Origin: an uncultured Acidobacteriota bacterium
GTDB taxonomy: Bacteria; Acidobacteriota; Terriglobia; Terriglobales; Acidobacteriaceae
Direction: 5' to 3'
Length of the DNA stretch: 64,000 bases
Assembly: GCA_903873705.1 (NCBI GenBank)
Contig: CAIQPK010000064.1
Location: 99,993 to 163,992 of the forward strand
Under the pieces are notes generated by a model, which was not told where the DNA came from, did no database searches, and saw only the letters and a program-made list of their open reading frames with translations. The stretch's first letter is position 1. The number at the start of each line of letters is the position of its first letter. The position numbers were made by a program, and so were the translations under genes. Positions 25,236 to 34,340 of this stretch are shown here, in pieces.

Positions 25236-27221
25236 TTGCTCGCGATCATCACCTTCCTTCAAGACACGGCACAGCAGCCCGTAGGATTCAGTCCCGCTCA
25301 TCACGATCATGCCGGCCCCGCCGCGCTGCATGCGTTCTCGACACTCGAAGTGGCCGCCGCCGCGCTCCTCATCCTCGCCTCCGCAGCCCTCTTCGCCTAC
25401 CGCCTCCGCCCCATCGCCACGAACATCCTGCACGCCAAAAAAGACCCCGCTAACACCCTCGCCCCACTCAACAAACGGACCTGGGCGTTCTTCTGGGAAG
25501 TTCTTTGCCAGGCCAAAGTCATCCAGCAGCGCCCCCTCCCCGGCATCGCCCACGCCTTCGTCTTCTGGGGATTCCTCGCCTTCGCGCTGGTCTCGCTCAA
25601 CCACATCGCCACGGGCTTCCACCTCGAATTCCTCGAAAGGATAGGCGTCGTCGGCGCCTTCTACTTCAACTTCGCCGCCCTCTGGGCACTGCTCGTCGCC
25701 ATCTCCATCGCTGGCCTTTTCGTCCGGCGCTTCTTCGTCCGCCCCATCTGGCTGGGCAAAAAAGTCTCCTACGAATCCGGCTTCATCGCCTTCCTCATCT
25801 TCGTGCTGATGGCCACCTACCTCGCCTCATTCGGCGTCAACGACAACAGCACCGCAGCCACCGCCCTCTGGTGGACCCACACCCTCGCCCTGCTCATCTT
25901 CCTCCCCCTCATCCCCCGCACCAAGCACCTCCACCTCGTCCTCTCCCCGCTCACCGTCTTCCTCGAGCGCAAGGGCTTCTCCGACATCCCACCCCTCCAG
26001 GGCGACGAGGACTTCGGCCTCTCCACCGGCAAAGACCTCACCCAGCTCATCGCGCTCGAAACCTACAGCTGCGTCGAGTGCGGCCGCTGCACCGAACACT
26101 GCCCCGCCGCCAACACCGGCAAAGTCCTCAACCCCAAAGAGCTCATCCTCGGCCTCCGCTCCTACCTCAATACCAACGGCCCCTCCAGCGACATCCCCCT
26201 CCTCACCGAACTCCGCGATCCCACCAACCACCAACCGACATCCGACAACCCACAACCCAGCATGCAAGCCGCCTTCGAGTGCACCACCTGCGGCGCCTGC
26301 GAGTTCCAGTGCCCGGTCGGCATTGAGCACCTGCCCATCATCGTCGGCCTCCGCCGCGGCGCCACCAACACCGGCGCCTGGGAAGACACCTACGGCACCA
26401 AGCTCTTCCTCGCCCTCGAAAGCAAGGGCAACGCCCTCGGCCTCAGCGCCATGGAGCGCGACAAGTTCATCGCCAAGCAAGCCTTCCCCATCTTCGACGG
26501 CTCGCAGGAGTACTGCCTCTGGCTCGGCTGCATGGGCGGCTACGACCCCAAGGGCCGCGAAATCATCGCCGACTTCGCCCGCGTCATGCAGCACCTCGGC
26601 ACCACCTTCGGCGTCATGAAAAAAGAAAAATGCACCGGCGACCCCGCCCGCCGCCTCGGCAACGACCTCGTCTTCGGCTCCCTCGCCGAACAAGGCCTCG
26701 CCGCCTTCGAAAAGGCGCAGGTCAAAAAGATCGTAGCCATCTGCCCCCATTGCGTCCGCACCATCGCCACCGACTGGCTCGAATACGGCGTAGCCCCAGA
26801 AATCGAACACCACTCCGAGTTCATGGCGCGCCACGCCGCCCGCCTCCCCCAGCAACCCAAAGACGACACCATCGCCTACCACGACCCCTGCTACCTCGGC
26901 CGCTACCAGGAAAAGTACGAAGAACCCCGAACCGTCGTCTCCACCGCCGGCACCCTGGTGGAAGCCCCCCGCAACCATGAGCGCAGCTTCTGCTGCGGTG
27001 CCGGCGGCGGCCTCGTCTTCTTAGGCGAAGAAACAGGCGACCGCGTCAGCCACAACCGCGCCGCCGAACTCGTAGCCACCGGCGCCCAGACCATCGGCAC
27101 CGCCTGCCCCTTCTGCAACACCATGTTCCGCGACGCCCTCAACACCGTAGGCGGCGAAGCCCCGCCCCAGCTCCTCGACATAGCCCAACTCACCGCCCGG
27201 GCCCTGCCAAAGGCAAATTAG
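25236..27221 (+). CDS. Membrane heterodisulfide-reductase-like iron-sulfur oxidoreductase
   Basis: 661 residues; the start is TTG at 25236 after CGAGGA. The N-terminal 240 residues hold about six membrane segments like the nitrate reductase gamma/HdrE-type heme b domain. Two 4Fe-4S motifs follow: CVECGRCTEHCP (about residue 279) and CTTCGACEFQCP (about 348). The C-terminal part has two CCG-type cysteine-rich modules (GCMGGYDPKGRE, then CCGAGGGLVFLGEETGDR and ACPFCNTMF). Such HdrDE-fusion proteins probably pass electrons from a soluble flavoprotein (often EtfAB) to the quinone pool. No etf gene lies nearby. A low-complexity Pro/Asn linker (26216-26262) between the two ferredoxin motifs is extra. 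Confidence 0.9.
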   Translation: MLAIITFLQDTAQQPVGFSPAHHDHAGPAALHAFSTLEVAAAALLILASAALFAYRLRPIATNILHAKKDPANTLAPLNKRTWAFFWEVLCQAKVIQQRPLPGIAHAFVFWGFLAFALVSLNHIATGFHLEFLERIGVVGAFYFNFAALWALLVAISIAGLFVRRFFVRPIWLGKKVSYESGFIAFLIFVLMATYLASFGVNDNSTAATALWWTHTLALLIFLPLIPRTKHLHLVLSPLTVFLERKGFSDIPPLQGDEDFGLSTGKDLTQLIALETYSCVECGRCTEHCPAANTGKVLNPKELILGLRSYLNTNGPSSDIPLLTELRDPTNHQPTSDNPQPSMQAAFECTTCGACEFQCPVGIEHLPIIVGLRRGATNTGAWEDTYGTKLFLALESKGNALGLSAMERDKFIAKQAFPIFDGSQEYCLWLGCMGGYDPKGREIIADFARVMQHLGTTFGVMKKEKCTGDPARRLGNDLVFGSLAEQGLAAFEKAQVKKIVAICPHCVRTIATDWLEYGVAPEIEHHSEFMARHAARLPQQPKDDTIAYHDPCYLGRYQEKYEEPRTVVSTAGTLVEAPRNHERSFCCGAGGGLVFLGEETGDRVSHNRAAELVATGAQTIGTACPFCNTMFRDALNTVGGEAPPQLLDIAQLTARALPKAN

Positions 27222-27240
27222 ATCAGAATGGGAGACGCGG

Positions 27241-27753
27241 TTGACACGTCGGAAGATACTTCTCGCACTGCTAAGCCTCATTTTCGTCGCCGCATTTTGG
27301 CTTCATGAATCAGGACAGCCGCCGAGCGATGCGAGTGTGGTCGAGAACTTCAACAAACATCGCGCCGACTTCGAGACGTTGCGCGCCATGATTCAAGAAG
27401 ATAAGAACATGGTGCGTGTCGCAGAGTGGGGAGTGGAAACGAAAGAAAGTCCGATTGTTGAGATTCCTCCGCAAGGACCATTTCCGGTTGACCGATATCG
27501 CAAGTATCTTCTGCTCCTGAAGTCTGTAAACGGTTGGGTGGCAGCGCCGTCTGACGGCCCAAACGCAGAGGCTTGGGTGGGTCTATGGGCCTCAGGATGG
27601 GCTGGCGATATCCGGCACGTTTCCATCGTTTGGACCGACTCGCCACCCGCAAATCAGGTGGCAAATCTGGATGCCTTCTACAAAAGCGCGAAACCAAGAA
27701 CTCCCATTTATAGGCATATCGATGGAAACTGGTACATCTGGGCTGACTGGTAA
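27241..27753 (+). CDS. Membrane-anchored or secreted orphan protein
   Basis: 170 residues; TTG start at 27241 after GGGAG, 19 bases after the previous stop. A hydrophobic N-terminus (KILLALLSLIFVAAFWLHES) is followed by a soluble Trp-rich domain ending HIDGNWYIWADW. GC content and codon use are clearly lower than those of neighbours, which suggests a different history. No family recognised. Confidence 0.68.
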   Translation: MTRRKILLALLSLIFVAAFWLHESGQPPSDASVVENFNKHRADFETLRAMIQEDKNMVRVAEWGVETKESPIVEIPPQGPFPVDRYRKYLLLLKSVNGWVAAPSDGPNAEAWVGLWASGWAGDIRHVSIVWTDSPPANQVANLDAFYKSAKPRTPIYRHIDGNWYIWADW

Positions 27754-27816
27754 GAGGTCCGCAGAATCCGATTCGCATCTGTATCCTAAAGACAGATCGC
27801 AGCAAGGACCCTCAGC

Positions 27817-28149
27817 ATGCCGCTTTACGAATACGAATGCGCCACCTGCCACAAGCGCACCGAAAAAATCCAGAAGTTCTCTGACCCCGAGATCACGATC
27901 TGCCCCCACTGCGGCGGCCCGCTCGCCCGCACCATCACCGCCCCGGCCTTCCAGTTCGCCGGCGGCGGCTGGTACAAGGACGGCTACGGCAACGCCAAAC
28001 CCGCCGCAGCCTCAAGCGGCGACACCACACCCGCCACCGGCACCACCACTCCGGCCGCCAGCTCTGACACCACCTCCAGCACTCCAGCCGCACCCGCCGC
28101 GGCTCCGGCAGCACCCGCCCCGTCAACCCCCGCACCCTCAAAAACTTAG
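27817..28149 (+). CDS. FmdB-type zinc-ribbon protein
   Basis: 110 residues. MPLYEYECATCHKRTEKIQK followed by CPHCGGPLARTITAPAFQF is the FmdB/CxxC regulatory-protein zinc ribbon with Cys pairs C8/C11 and C31/C34. The second half is a low-complexity Ala/Pro/Thr/Ser tail with no fold. FmdB was named from formamidase regulation, but most members have no proven role. AGCAAGGACC upstream serves as ribosome binding site. Confidence 0.88.
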   Translation: MPLYEYECATCHKRTEKIQKFSDPEITICPHCGGPLARTITAPAFQFAGGGWYKDGYGNAKPAAASSGDTTPATGTTTPAASSDTTSSTPAAPAAAPAAPAPSTPAPSKT

Positions 28150-28270
28150 CCCACAGGCATCCCGCCACCCCGCGTCGCATCCTACAAAAGCGGCGCGGGT
28201 GTTGCCTTTCAGGACACCTCACCAAATTGTCGTAGGCCTGCCGTTAACACAAGGGCAAGGAAGCTGAGCT

Positions 28271-28534
28271 ATGATGCAAGCCATGAAACCGTTCCGCTCT
28301 TCACTCCGCAAGCTCGAACAAGAGCTCGAGGACGCTGCCTCTGCCTGCACCAGCAATTCCAGCAAGGTCCTGCGTAATATTGGCTGGCTTTCGGCCGGCG
28401 TCACCATCCTCGCCGTTGGCGTCGTCCTCGGCCGCGAGCTGCGCTGTCGCTACAAGTTCAACCGCCGCACGCCCTACGACATGTACGCCCACTCCGGCGA
28501 TCAGCAGGACGTCGAATTCGGAGTCGGCATCTAG
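28271..28534 (+). CDS. Small protein with one membrane segment
   Basis: 87 residues from ATG 28271, which sits 8-10 bases after AAGGAAG. A charged helix (FRSSLRKLEQELEDAASACT) precedes one membrane segment (IGWLSAGVTILAVGVVLGRE) and a basic, Tyr-containing tail. The organisation resembles YtxH-type or DUF883-like membrane-anchored small proteins, but I do not recognise a family. Confidence 0.65.
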   Translation: MMQAMKPFRSSLRKLEQELEDAASACTSNSSKVLRNIGWLSAGVTILAVGVVLGRELRCRYKFNRRTPYDMYAHSGDQQDVEFGVGI

Positions 28535-28550
28535 CTTCGTCTGGAAAAAG

Positions 28551-29000
28551 CTAAGCCGCCGCCTGCCGGTCTTTTCGCGGCGAAGCCTGCAGATGCCGCA
28601 CCAGGTCCTCCACCGTGATCACCGGGTCATACCGCAACCCCGGCTGGTGCTCGCGTTTCAGCGAGTTCAGCAGATCGTTGATCGTCTGCTCCAGGTCATC
28701 GTGGTCCAGCCCCAGGTCCTCATCCAGCGCATCCGAAGCCACAATCGGAAACCGCACGCCCTGCACTTCCTGCAGGTAACGATAAGTCGTGCCCGTTATC
28801 AGCGGGTCGAAGTTGAACTGCGCCAGGTCCTGAACAAATGTCTGTTCGGTCACATCGGCACGTTGCCGCGAAAGCACTCTCCGCCGCCGGCTCGCGGAAA
28901 TCTTCACAATCAAATAAGCAACCAGGCCCAGAACAATAAGCAGGCCCAGGGGTATAGACAGTTCTTTCAGCCAAATCGACAACGAATCAGGTATCTGCAT
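28551..29000 (-). CDS. Membrane-anchored protein with an acyl-carrier-like domain (DUF1493-like, tentative)
   Basis: 149 residues. An N-terminal membrane segment (LGLLIVLGLVAYLIVKISAS) is followed by an Arg-rich patch and a helical domain. The stretch IVASDALDEDLGLDHDDLEQ resembles the acyl carrier/DUF1493 style (Asp-Leu-Gly-Leu near an acidic helix), but the Ser expected for phosphopantetheine is not in place, so carrier function is doubtful. It is divergent from moaA and convergent with the small membrane protein gene. Confidence 0.62.
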   Translation of the reverse strand: MQIPDSLSIWLKELSIPLGLLIVLGLVAYLIVKISASRRRRVLSRQRADVTEQTFVQDLAQFNFDPLITGTTYRYLQEVQGVRFPIVASDALDEDLGLDHDDLEQTINDLLNSLKREHQPGLRYDPVITVEDLVRHLQASPRKDRQAAA

Positions 29001-29102
29001 CGTGGAGTCTCCGAGGAACTCTGTAATCGCTAAAATGATGCTTGGAGTAGAAGGCGTGCTGCTCCGGCCGCTGTCCTCGCCGCCTGAAGCGCTCTGCCTG
29101 CT

Positions 29103-29158
29103 GATTGCACTAGTCTACCTAGAAACTTAGGTAAATCGTGTCCTTTTGTGGTGCAATC
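29103..29158. promoter_or_regulatory. Nested inverted repeats in the moaA promoter gap
   Basis: GATTGCAC at 29103-29110 pairs with GTGCAATC at 29151-29158, and inside it TACCTA (29116-29121) pairs with TAGGTA (29128-29133). It lies 19 bases before the moaA start, in the gap shared with the divergent membrane gene. It may be an operator or an RNA structure. Confidence 0.45.
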
Positions 29159-29176
29159 TAATCTCAAGTCGTTTTT

Positions 29177-30253
29177 ATGGCATCCAGCTTATTAACCATT
29201 ATCGAACCAGTAAACAAGCCTGTTTCCGCTGACCCCGGCGACGGCCTCGGCCGCCTGCGCGATAACCACGGCCGCGTCATCAGCGACCTCCGCGTCTCCG
29301 TCACCGACCGCTGCAACTACCGCTGCGTCTACTGCCGCACCGGAACCGACGGCGCCCAGTACTCTGAGCTCCCCATAGACGACTACCTCCGCATCATCCG
29401 CGTCTTCGTCTCCCTCGGTATCGACAAGATCCGCCTCACCGGCGGCGAGCCCCTGCTCCGCAAAGGCCTCGTCGACCTCGTCGGCGAAGTCGCCGCCCTT
29501 CGCCCCGCCTTCGCCGACGATCCCGCTGCCAAACTCGACATCGCCCTCACCACCAACGGCCACCTCCTCGAAGACCTCGCCGCTCCGCTGCACGACGCCG
29601 GCCTCAACCGCATCACCATCAGCATGGACGCGGTCGACCCCGACATCTTCGCACGCATCACCCGCGTCCCCGGCAGCTACGAGCGCGTCCTCCGCGGCGT
29701 CCGCGCCTCCCAGGCCGCCGGCCTCGGCCCCATCAAGATCAACGCCGTCCTCCTCCGCGGCTTCAACGAAGACCAGATCGAAGCCTTCGCCAAATTCTCC
29801 CGCGAAGAAAACGTCATCGTCCGCTTCATCGAGTTCATGCCCCTCGAAGAAGACCGCACCTGGACCCCAGAAACCGTCGTCCCCATGGACGAGATCATCG
29901 GCCGCCTTAACGCCTTCCGCCCCCTCGTGGCGCTGCCGCCCAACCACGCCAGCGAAACCGCCCGCCGCTTCACATTCGACGACGGCCTGGGCGAAATCGG
30001 CATCATCGCCCCGGTCTCCAACCCCTTCTGCGGACACTGCAGCCGCGTCCGCCTCACCTCCGACGGCAAAGTCCGCACCTGCCTCTTCTCGCAGAGCGAC
30101 CACGACCTCGTCGGCCTCATGCGTCGTGGCGCGACCGACGAAGATATGTCCGCCTGGATCCGCGCCGTCGTCATGCGCAAGGAGGCCCGCCATCACATCG
30201 GCGAACCCGGCTTCCTCAAACCTTCACGCAGCATGGTGCACATTGGCGGGTAA
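29177..30253 (+). CDS. moaA: GTP 3',8-cyclase (molybdenum cofactor synthesis)
   Basis: 358 residues. A radical-SAM enzyme that with MoaC turns GTP into cyclic pyranopterin monophosphate. The first cluster is in VTDRCNYRCVYC (Cys46, 50, 53), the SAM site in RLTGGEPLLRKGLVDLV, and the second cluster in CGHCSRVRLTSDGKVRTC plus an upstream Cys (VSNPFCGHC). The chain ends in MVHIGG; the terminal Gly-Gly is the functional tail of MoaA. The N-terminus is about 25 residues longer than in E. coli. No other moa/mob/moe gene is in the window. Confidence 0.95.
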   Translation: MASSLLTIIEPVNKPVSADPGDGLGRLRDNHGRVISDLRVSVTDRCNYRCVYCRTGTDGAQYSELPIDDYLRIIRVFVSLGIDKIRLTGGEPLLRKGLVDLVGEVAALRPAFADDPAAKLDIALTTNGHLLEDLAAPLHDAGLNRITISMDAVDPDIFARITRVPGSYERVLRGVRASQAAGLGPIKINAVLLRGFNEDQIEAFAKFSREENVIVRFIEFMPLEEDRTWTPETVVPMDEIIGRLNAFRPLVALPPNHASETARRFTFDDGLGEIGIIAPVSNPFCGHCSRVRLTSDGKVRTCLFSQSDHDLVGLMRRGATDEDMSAWIRAVVMRKEARHHIGEPGFLKPSRSMVHIGG

Positions 30254-30398
30254 CCACCGGATGTATCCACTCCTACACTCACCCGCCACAATGGGACTCA
30301 GTACCGTTACCATCACCCGAACGGGTAATGAGGTCTCGGATATCATTGGGCTATCATCAGTCACTAACGACACCACCGGGTAGCTAAGCAGAGACGAT

Positions 30399-31529
30399 AT
30401 GGCCATCATCGCAAGAGACCGACGCCAAGCCGAAGTGATTGACATGCGCCAGATGGAAAATCTGCGCGTATTTCATGATGTCGCCCGTGCCCTTACCTCC
30501 ACCCTGGAACTCGAGCCCCTGCTCCACACCATCATGACCAAGATGGCCGAGTTCTTCGGCCCCGAGCGCTGGTCGCTCATGATGGTCGACGAAGAAACCA
30601 ACGAGCTCTACTACGCCCTTTCAGCCGGTATGAACTCCGAGAAGCTCGAAACCCTGCGCGTCAAAATGGGCGAAGGCGTTGCCGGCTGGGTAGCTGAAAC
30701 CGGCAACCCCCTCGTCGTCCCTGATGTCCGCCTCGACAAGCACTGGTCGCGCTTCTCCCGCCAGCACCCTGACCTCAACCTCCGCTCCATCGCCTGCCTG
30801 CCCATCCGCTGCGGCGAGCGCACCCTCGGCGTCATGCAGCTCCACAACAGCTCGCTCGACCTGCTGCCCGAGTACTCCATCTCCTTCCTTCGTGTGCTTT
30901 GCGACTACGCCGCCATCGCGCTGCAGAACGCGCGCCACATGAAGATGATCCACCACCTCAGCATCACCGACGACTGCACCGGCCTCTTCAACTCCCGCCA
31001 TCTCTACTCGCAGCTTGAAGACCTCATCGCCGAAGCCACTGACCCGCAGGTCATCCCCATCCACTCGCATTTCAGCATCGCGTTCCTCGATCTCGACCAC
31101 TTCAAGCACATCAACGACACCCACGGCCACCTCGTCGGCAGCCGCCTGCTCGCTGAGATCGGCCGCCTCCTCAAGGCCACCATCGGAGCCACCAACTCCG
31201 CCTTCCGCTACGGTGGAGACGAGTTCGTAGCCCTCATGCGCGGCCTCGACAAGACCGAAGCCACCGCACTCATCAAGCAGGTCCGTCAGAAGCTCAACGA
31301 GAGCGAGTTCCTCACCCGCGAAGGCCTCTCCATCTGCGTCACCGCCAGCTTCGGCATCGCCACCTACCCCCAGGACGGCGCCACCCTCCACAGCATCATC
31401 CGCTCAGCGGATTCCATGATGTACCGCGTCAAGCAATCCACGCGCAACGACATCGGCGTAGCCCACGGAGAAGTCCAGCTCTCCGACAACTACACCGAAA
31501 ACTCCCCCCAGTTCCGCGCCGAAGCCTAA
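30399..31529 (+). CDS. GAF-GGDEF diguanylate cyclase
   Basis: 376 residues. A GAF domain (about 25-185, HDVARALTSTLELEPLLHTI to LCDYAAIALQNARHMKM) is followed by a GGDEF domain with SITDDCTGLFNSRHL, FLDLDHFKHINDTHGHLVGS, and YGGDEF (271-276), an intact catalytic motif. It should make cyclic di-GMP from two GTP in the cytoplasm under control of a small ligand or signal bound by GAF. The residues five before the motif are not RxxD, so the usual product-inhibition site is absent. A Ser/Thr-rich tail follows. There is no membrane segment. Confidence 0.92.
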   Translation: MAIIARDRRQAEVIDMRQMENLRVFHDVARALTSTLELEPLLHTIMTKMAEFFGPERWSLMMVDEETNELYYALSAGMNSEKLETLRVKMGEGVAGWVAETGNPLVVPDVRLDKHWSRFSRQHPDLNLRSIACLPIRCGERTLGVMQLHNSSLDLLPEYSISFLRVLCDYAAIALQNARHMKMIHHLSITDDCTGLFNSRHLYSQLEDLIAEATDPQVIPIHSHFSIAFLDLDHFKHINDTHGHLVGSRLLAEIGRLLKATIGATNSAFRYGGDEFVALMRGLDKTEATALIKQVRQKLNESEFLTREGLSICVTASFGIATYPQDGATLHSIIRSADSMMYRVKQSTRNDIGVAHGEVQLSDNYTENSPQFRAEA

Positions 31530-31695
31530 GCCCAACCAACACGCACCGCCGCCCCACCACTGCTCCCTTTGGTTTGTCATTCCCGAAGGGAATCAGCTGC
31601 TGTTGCTGTTGCCGTTGCCGTTGCCGTCGCTCTCCCCAACCCCAGCACCCGTCATCTCGACCGAAGCGAAGCGCAGTGGAGAGATCCCCGCATTG

Positions 31696-31834
<139 letters not shown>

Positions 31835-31837
31835 TTA

Positions 31838-31863
31838 GACAATTTCTCTCTAGAGAAATTGTC
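31838..31863. repeat. Perfect palindrome next to the hexamer array
   Basis: GACAATTTCTCT (31838-31849) pairs fully with AGAGAAATTGTC (31852-31863) across two bases. Part of the right arm is the start of a GTCATCC-type repeat copy. Confidence 0.85.
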
Positions 31864-31964
31864 ATCCTGACCCTGAGCGAAGCCGAAGGGGAACGGATCT
31901 GCTTCACCGCACTTGCCTTCTCCCGTTCTTGCCGTTGTTCTCCCCACCCCGGCACCGTCATCTC

Positions 31965-31998
31965 GAAAAAAGAGAGCGGCACCTGGGCGCCGCTCTCT
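31965..31998 (-). terminator. Intrinsic terminator of the leftward gene ending at 32014
   Basis: On the minus strand AGAGAGCGGC, an eight-base loop and GCCGCTCTCT form a 10-bp stem followed by TTTTTT, 15 bases after the stop codon. Confidence 0.9.
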
Positions 31999-32013
31999 TC
32001 ACCTCACTACGCT

Positions 32014-33126
32014 CTACTCTCTACCATCTACCACCTGCCGCCGCCGCGTCAGCGACGCCGGCTTGCGCTCCTCCGGCTTGATCGCATCCGCATTCTCCTT
32101 CGCCGTCGGATGGACCCCGAAATCCCACACACTCAAATTCACTTCCTTCTCGGAAATCACTTCCATCAAGGCATACTCGCCGAACTCCAGCGGCTGCTTC
32201 GGCGTCAGCCGCAGCCAATGCCCACCCGGAAGCACGTCAGCCTTCGTCTCCACCACGTCCACCTGCTGCTTCACCCCGCCCAGCAGGTTGATGCTGAAGC
32301 TCGCGACCACCCGCAGCCCCTTGCGCACGTCGACATGCACAATCACGTACTTGCTCTTCTCCGACCCCGACGAAGGCGTAGCCCTCCCCGCAGCCCCATG
32401 CGTATCCACCACCAGCGATCCGCCGCCGCTGCTCACCGGCGTGCCATCATCATCCCCGACGCGCACGTAAAACACCGGGTCGGGAACATGGATCTGGTGG
32501 TCCGCCTTCTCGCCCTTGATCTCCAGGATCTGGTGCGCGCTGGCCAGCGGATTGAGCGCGGCCTTCAGCATGTTGTGCGCCGTCTGCTTGTTCAGGTCAC
32601 CGCCCTGCTGATCCAGCGGCACCAGCTCCGGCACAGCCTGAAACGTATCCAGCACCAGCACGCTGTCTTCATCCGGAAGCCGCAAATTCGGCGCCACCTC
32701 CGGCGTACGCGACTGCCGCTCCGCCTCTTCCATAGCCAGCTCCGGACTCAACACCGGCGCCGGCCGCGCCGCCTGCTCCTCCGCCGAAGCATGATCGGCC
32801 TCCCACTTCTTCGTCGCCACAAAATCCACCAGCGCCGCCGGAATCTCCTCAACCGCCCCCGCCCGCTCCGCACTCCGATACCGCACAATCCCGCCATCCA
32901 GCTTGTAGCCCAGCACCACCTGGTAGCTGCCATCCTTCAGGATCAGCCGCGTCCGCTTGTTCATATCCAGCGTAGAAGGCGGATCCATAGCCCGCCGCTG
33001 TGCCCACACCGGCACACACAACAACGCAACCACCAACAATCGAGCGCCCCACGTACGGATTCTCGGACATGGCAAAGCGGCGGCAATATCCCTAGCGTTC
33101 AAGCGGCAACTCCATAACCACCCCAT
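32014..33126 (-). CDS. Secreted orphan protein with late signal segment
   Basis: 370 residues from the ATG at 33126, which has GGAGAG 9 bases before it; a longer start at 33171 lacks such a site. The hydrophobic signal (ARLLVVALLCVPVWAQ) begins only after about 32 residues, because a degenerate palindromic repeat codes for part of the N-terminal tail (PCPRIRTWGAR). The mature part has a small SH3-like domain (TRLILKDGSYQVVLGYKLDG) and a long C-terminal domain rich in beta strands (FYVRVGDDDGTP, YVIVHVDVRKGLRVVASFSI). No known family. If the start is downstream (TTG at about 33039), the N-terminal tail would be absent. Confidence 0.72.
   Translation of the reverse strand: MGWLWSCRLNARDIAAALPCPRIRTWGARLLVVALLCVPVWAQRRAMDPPSTLDMNKRTRLILKDGSYQVVLGYKLDGGIVRYRSAERAGAVEEIPAALVDFVATKKWEADHASAEEQAARPAPVLSPELAMEEAERQSRTPEVAPNLRLPDEDSVLVLDTFQAVPELVPLDQQGGDLNKQTAHNMLKAALNPLASAHQILEIKGEKADHQIHVPDPVFYVRVGDDDGTPVSSGGGSLVVDTHGAAGRATPSSGSEKSKYVIVHVDVRKGLRVVASFSINLLGGVKQQVDVVETKADVLPGGHWLRLTPKQPLEFGEYALMEVISEKEVNLSVWDFGVHPTAKENADAIKPEERKPASLTRRRQVVDGRE
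33044..33072. repeat. Degenerate palindromic CCCATGTCC repeat inside a coding start
   Basis: GCGCCCCACGTACGGATTCT followed by CGGACATGG matches the full repeat with changes in the left arm only. It is translated as part of the pre-signal tail of the secreted orphan protein. Confidence 0.7.
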
Positions 33127-33258
33127 TAGACGACACTCTCCAAACAGAAGAAAGCCCGCCACAAAATCCATGGCAGGCCCCTACTCCCTTCGCGCTCTTT
33201 GCGTGTGCTTTACCTTCGCGCCCTTTGCGTGAAACGCCCTCTCCGAACGCAGCACCAT

Positions 33259-34137
33259 CTAAAACGTCTGCGCCTTCAACCACTCCCGAAACGGCGGCCC
33301 CAGGTCATTCCGCTTCAGCGCAAACTCCACCGTAGCCTTCAGGAACCCGAGCTTATCCCCCGCATCGTGCCGCTTGCCTTCATAGCTGAAGCCATAAACC
33401 TTCTCATACCGCAGCAGCGCCTTGATGCCGTCGGTCAGCTGAATCTCTCCGCCCGCACCCGGCGTTACCTGCTCCAGCATCTCAAAAATCCGCGGCGTCA
33501 AAATATACCGCCCGATGATCGCATTCTGACTAGGCTGCGTTCCCGGCTTCGGCTTCTCCACCATGTCATGCACATCCAGCAGCCGCGGATTCTTCGCATC
33601 CGGCGTGCAATCCAAACAGCCATAGTTCGAAATCGCATCCCCTTCCACCACTTCGGAACCGAGAATGGACGACTGCGTCTCCTCGTAAGCCTCTACCATC
33701 TGCTTGATGCAAGACGTCTTCGAATCCACAATATCGTCAGCCAGGATCACCGCAAACGGCTCATTGCCCACCAGCCACTTCGCCTGTAGCACCGCATGTC
33801 CCAACCCCAGCGCCTCAGCCTGCCGCACATACGTAATCTTCGCCAGCGACGACACCGACCGCGCAATCTCCAGCAGCGCCGTCTTGCCCTTCATCTCCAG
33901 CTGCGCTTCCAGCTCAGCCGAGCGATCGAAGTGATCTTCCATCGCCGACTTCCCGCGCCCGGTAACAAAAATAATCTCCGTGCACCCCGCAGCCACAGCC
34001 TCTTCCACGCCATATTGAATCAGCGGCTTATCGACCAGCGGCAACATCTCCTTGGGCATGGCCTTGGTGGCGGGAAGAAAACGCGTGCCCATACCTGCGG
34101 CAGGAAATACAGCTTTACGAACTTTTTGAACAGACAT
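33259..34137 (-). CDS. galU: UTP-glucose-1-phosphate uridylyltransferase
   Basis: 292 residues from the ATG at 34137. It makes UDP-glucose from UTP and glucose-1-phosphate for envelope and storage polymers. The nucleotide-binding signature FPAAGMGTRFLPATKAMPKE is followed by LGLGHAVLQAK, the metal-binding Asp in FAVILADDIV, GRYILTPRIFEMLE and GEIQLTDGIKALL. Length and motifs match the bacterial GalU family. A further ATG 9 bases upstream is possible. The 132 bases downstream to the orphan gene hold CTTTGCG-type repeat copies; the leftward gene that ends at 34341 lies upstream on the same strand, with a 203-base gap. Confidence 0.95.
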   Translation of the reverse strand: MSVQKVRKAVFPAAGMGTRFLPATKAMPKEMLPLVDKPLIQYGVEEAVAAGCTEIIFVTGRGKSAMEDHFDRSAELEAQLEMKGKTALLEIARSVSSLAKITYVRQAEALGLGHAVLQAKWLVGNEPFAVILADDIVDSKTSCIKQMVEAYEETQSSILGSEVVEGDAISNYGCLDCTPDAKNPRLLDVHDMVEKPKPGTQPSQNAIIGRYILTPRIFEMLEQVTPGAGGEIQLTDGIKALLRYEKVYGFSYEGKRHDAGDKLGFLKATVEFALKRNDLGPPFREWLKAQTF

Positions 34138-34340
34138 CGACGTCACTCCTCAACCTGATGCATCCATGCTAGCAACCACCCAGCCCTGACGCCCCTGCCC
34201 AAAACGCACAACACCTTGAACAGAAGTTGTAGGAACCCACCGTTCAACTTCGCGAAACTTGGCGTCTAAACTTCGCGAACTCTGCGTCAAAGCTTTTGCT
34301 TTTGCCTTATTCACTACCCTCTACCGTCTACCCCCTGCCC

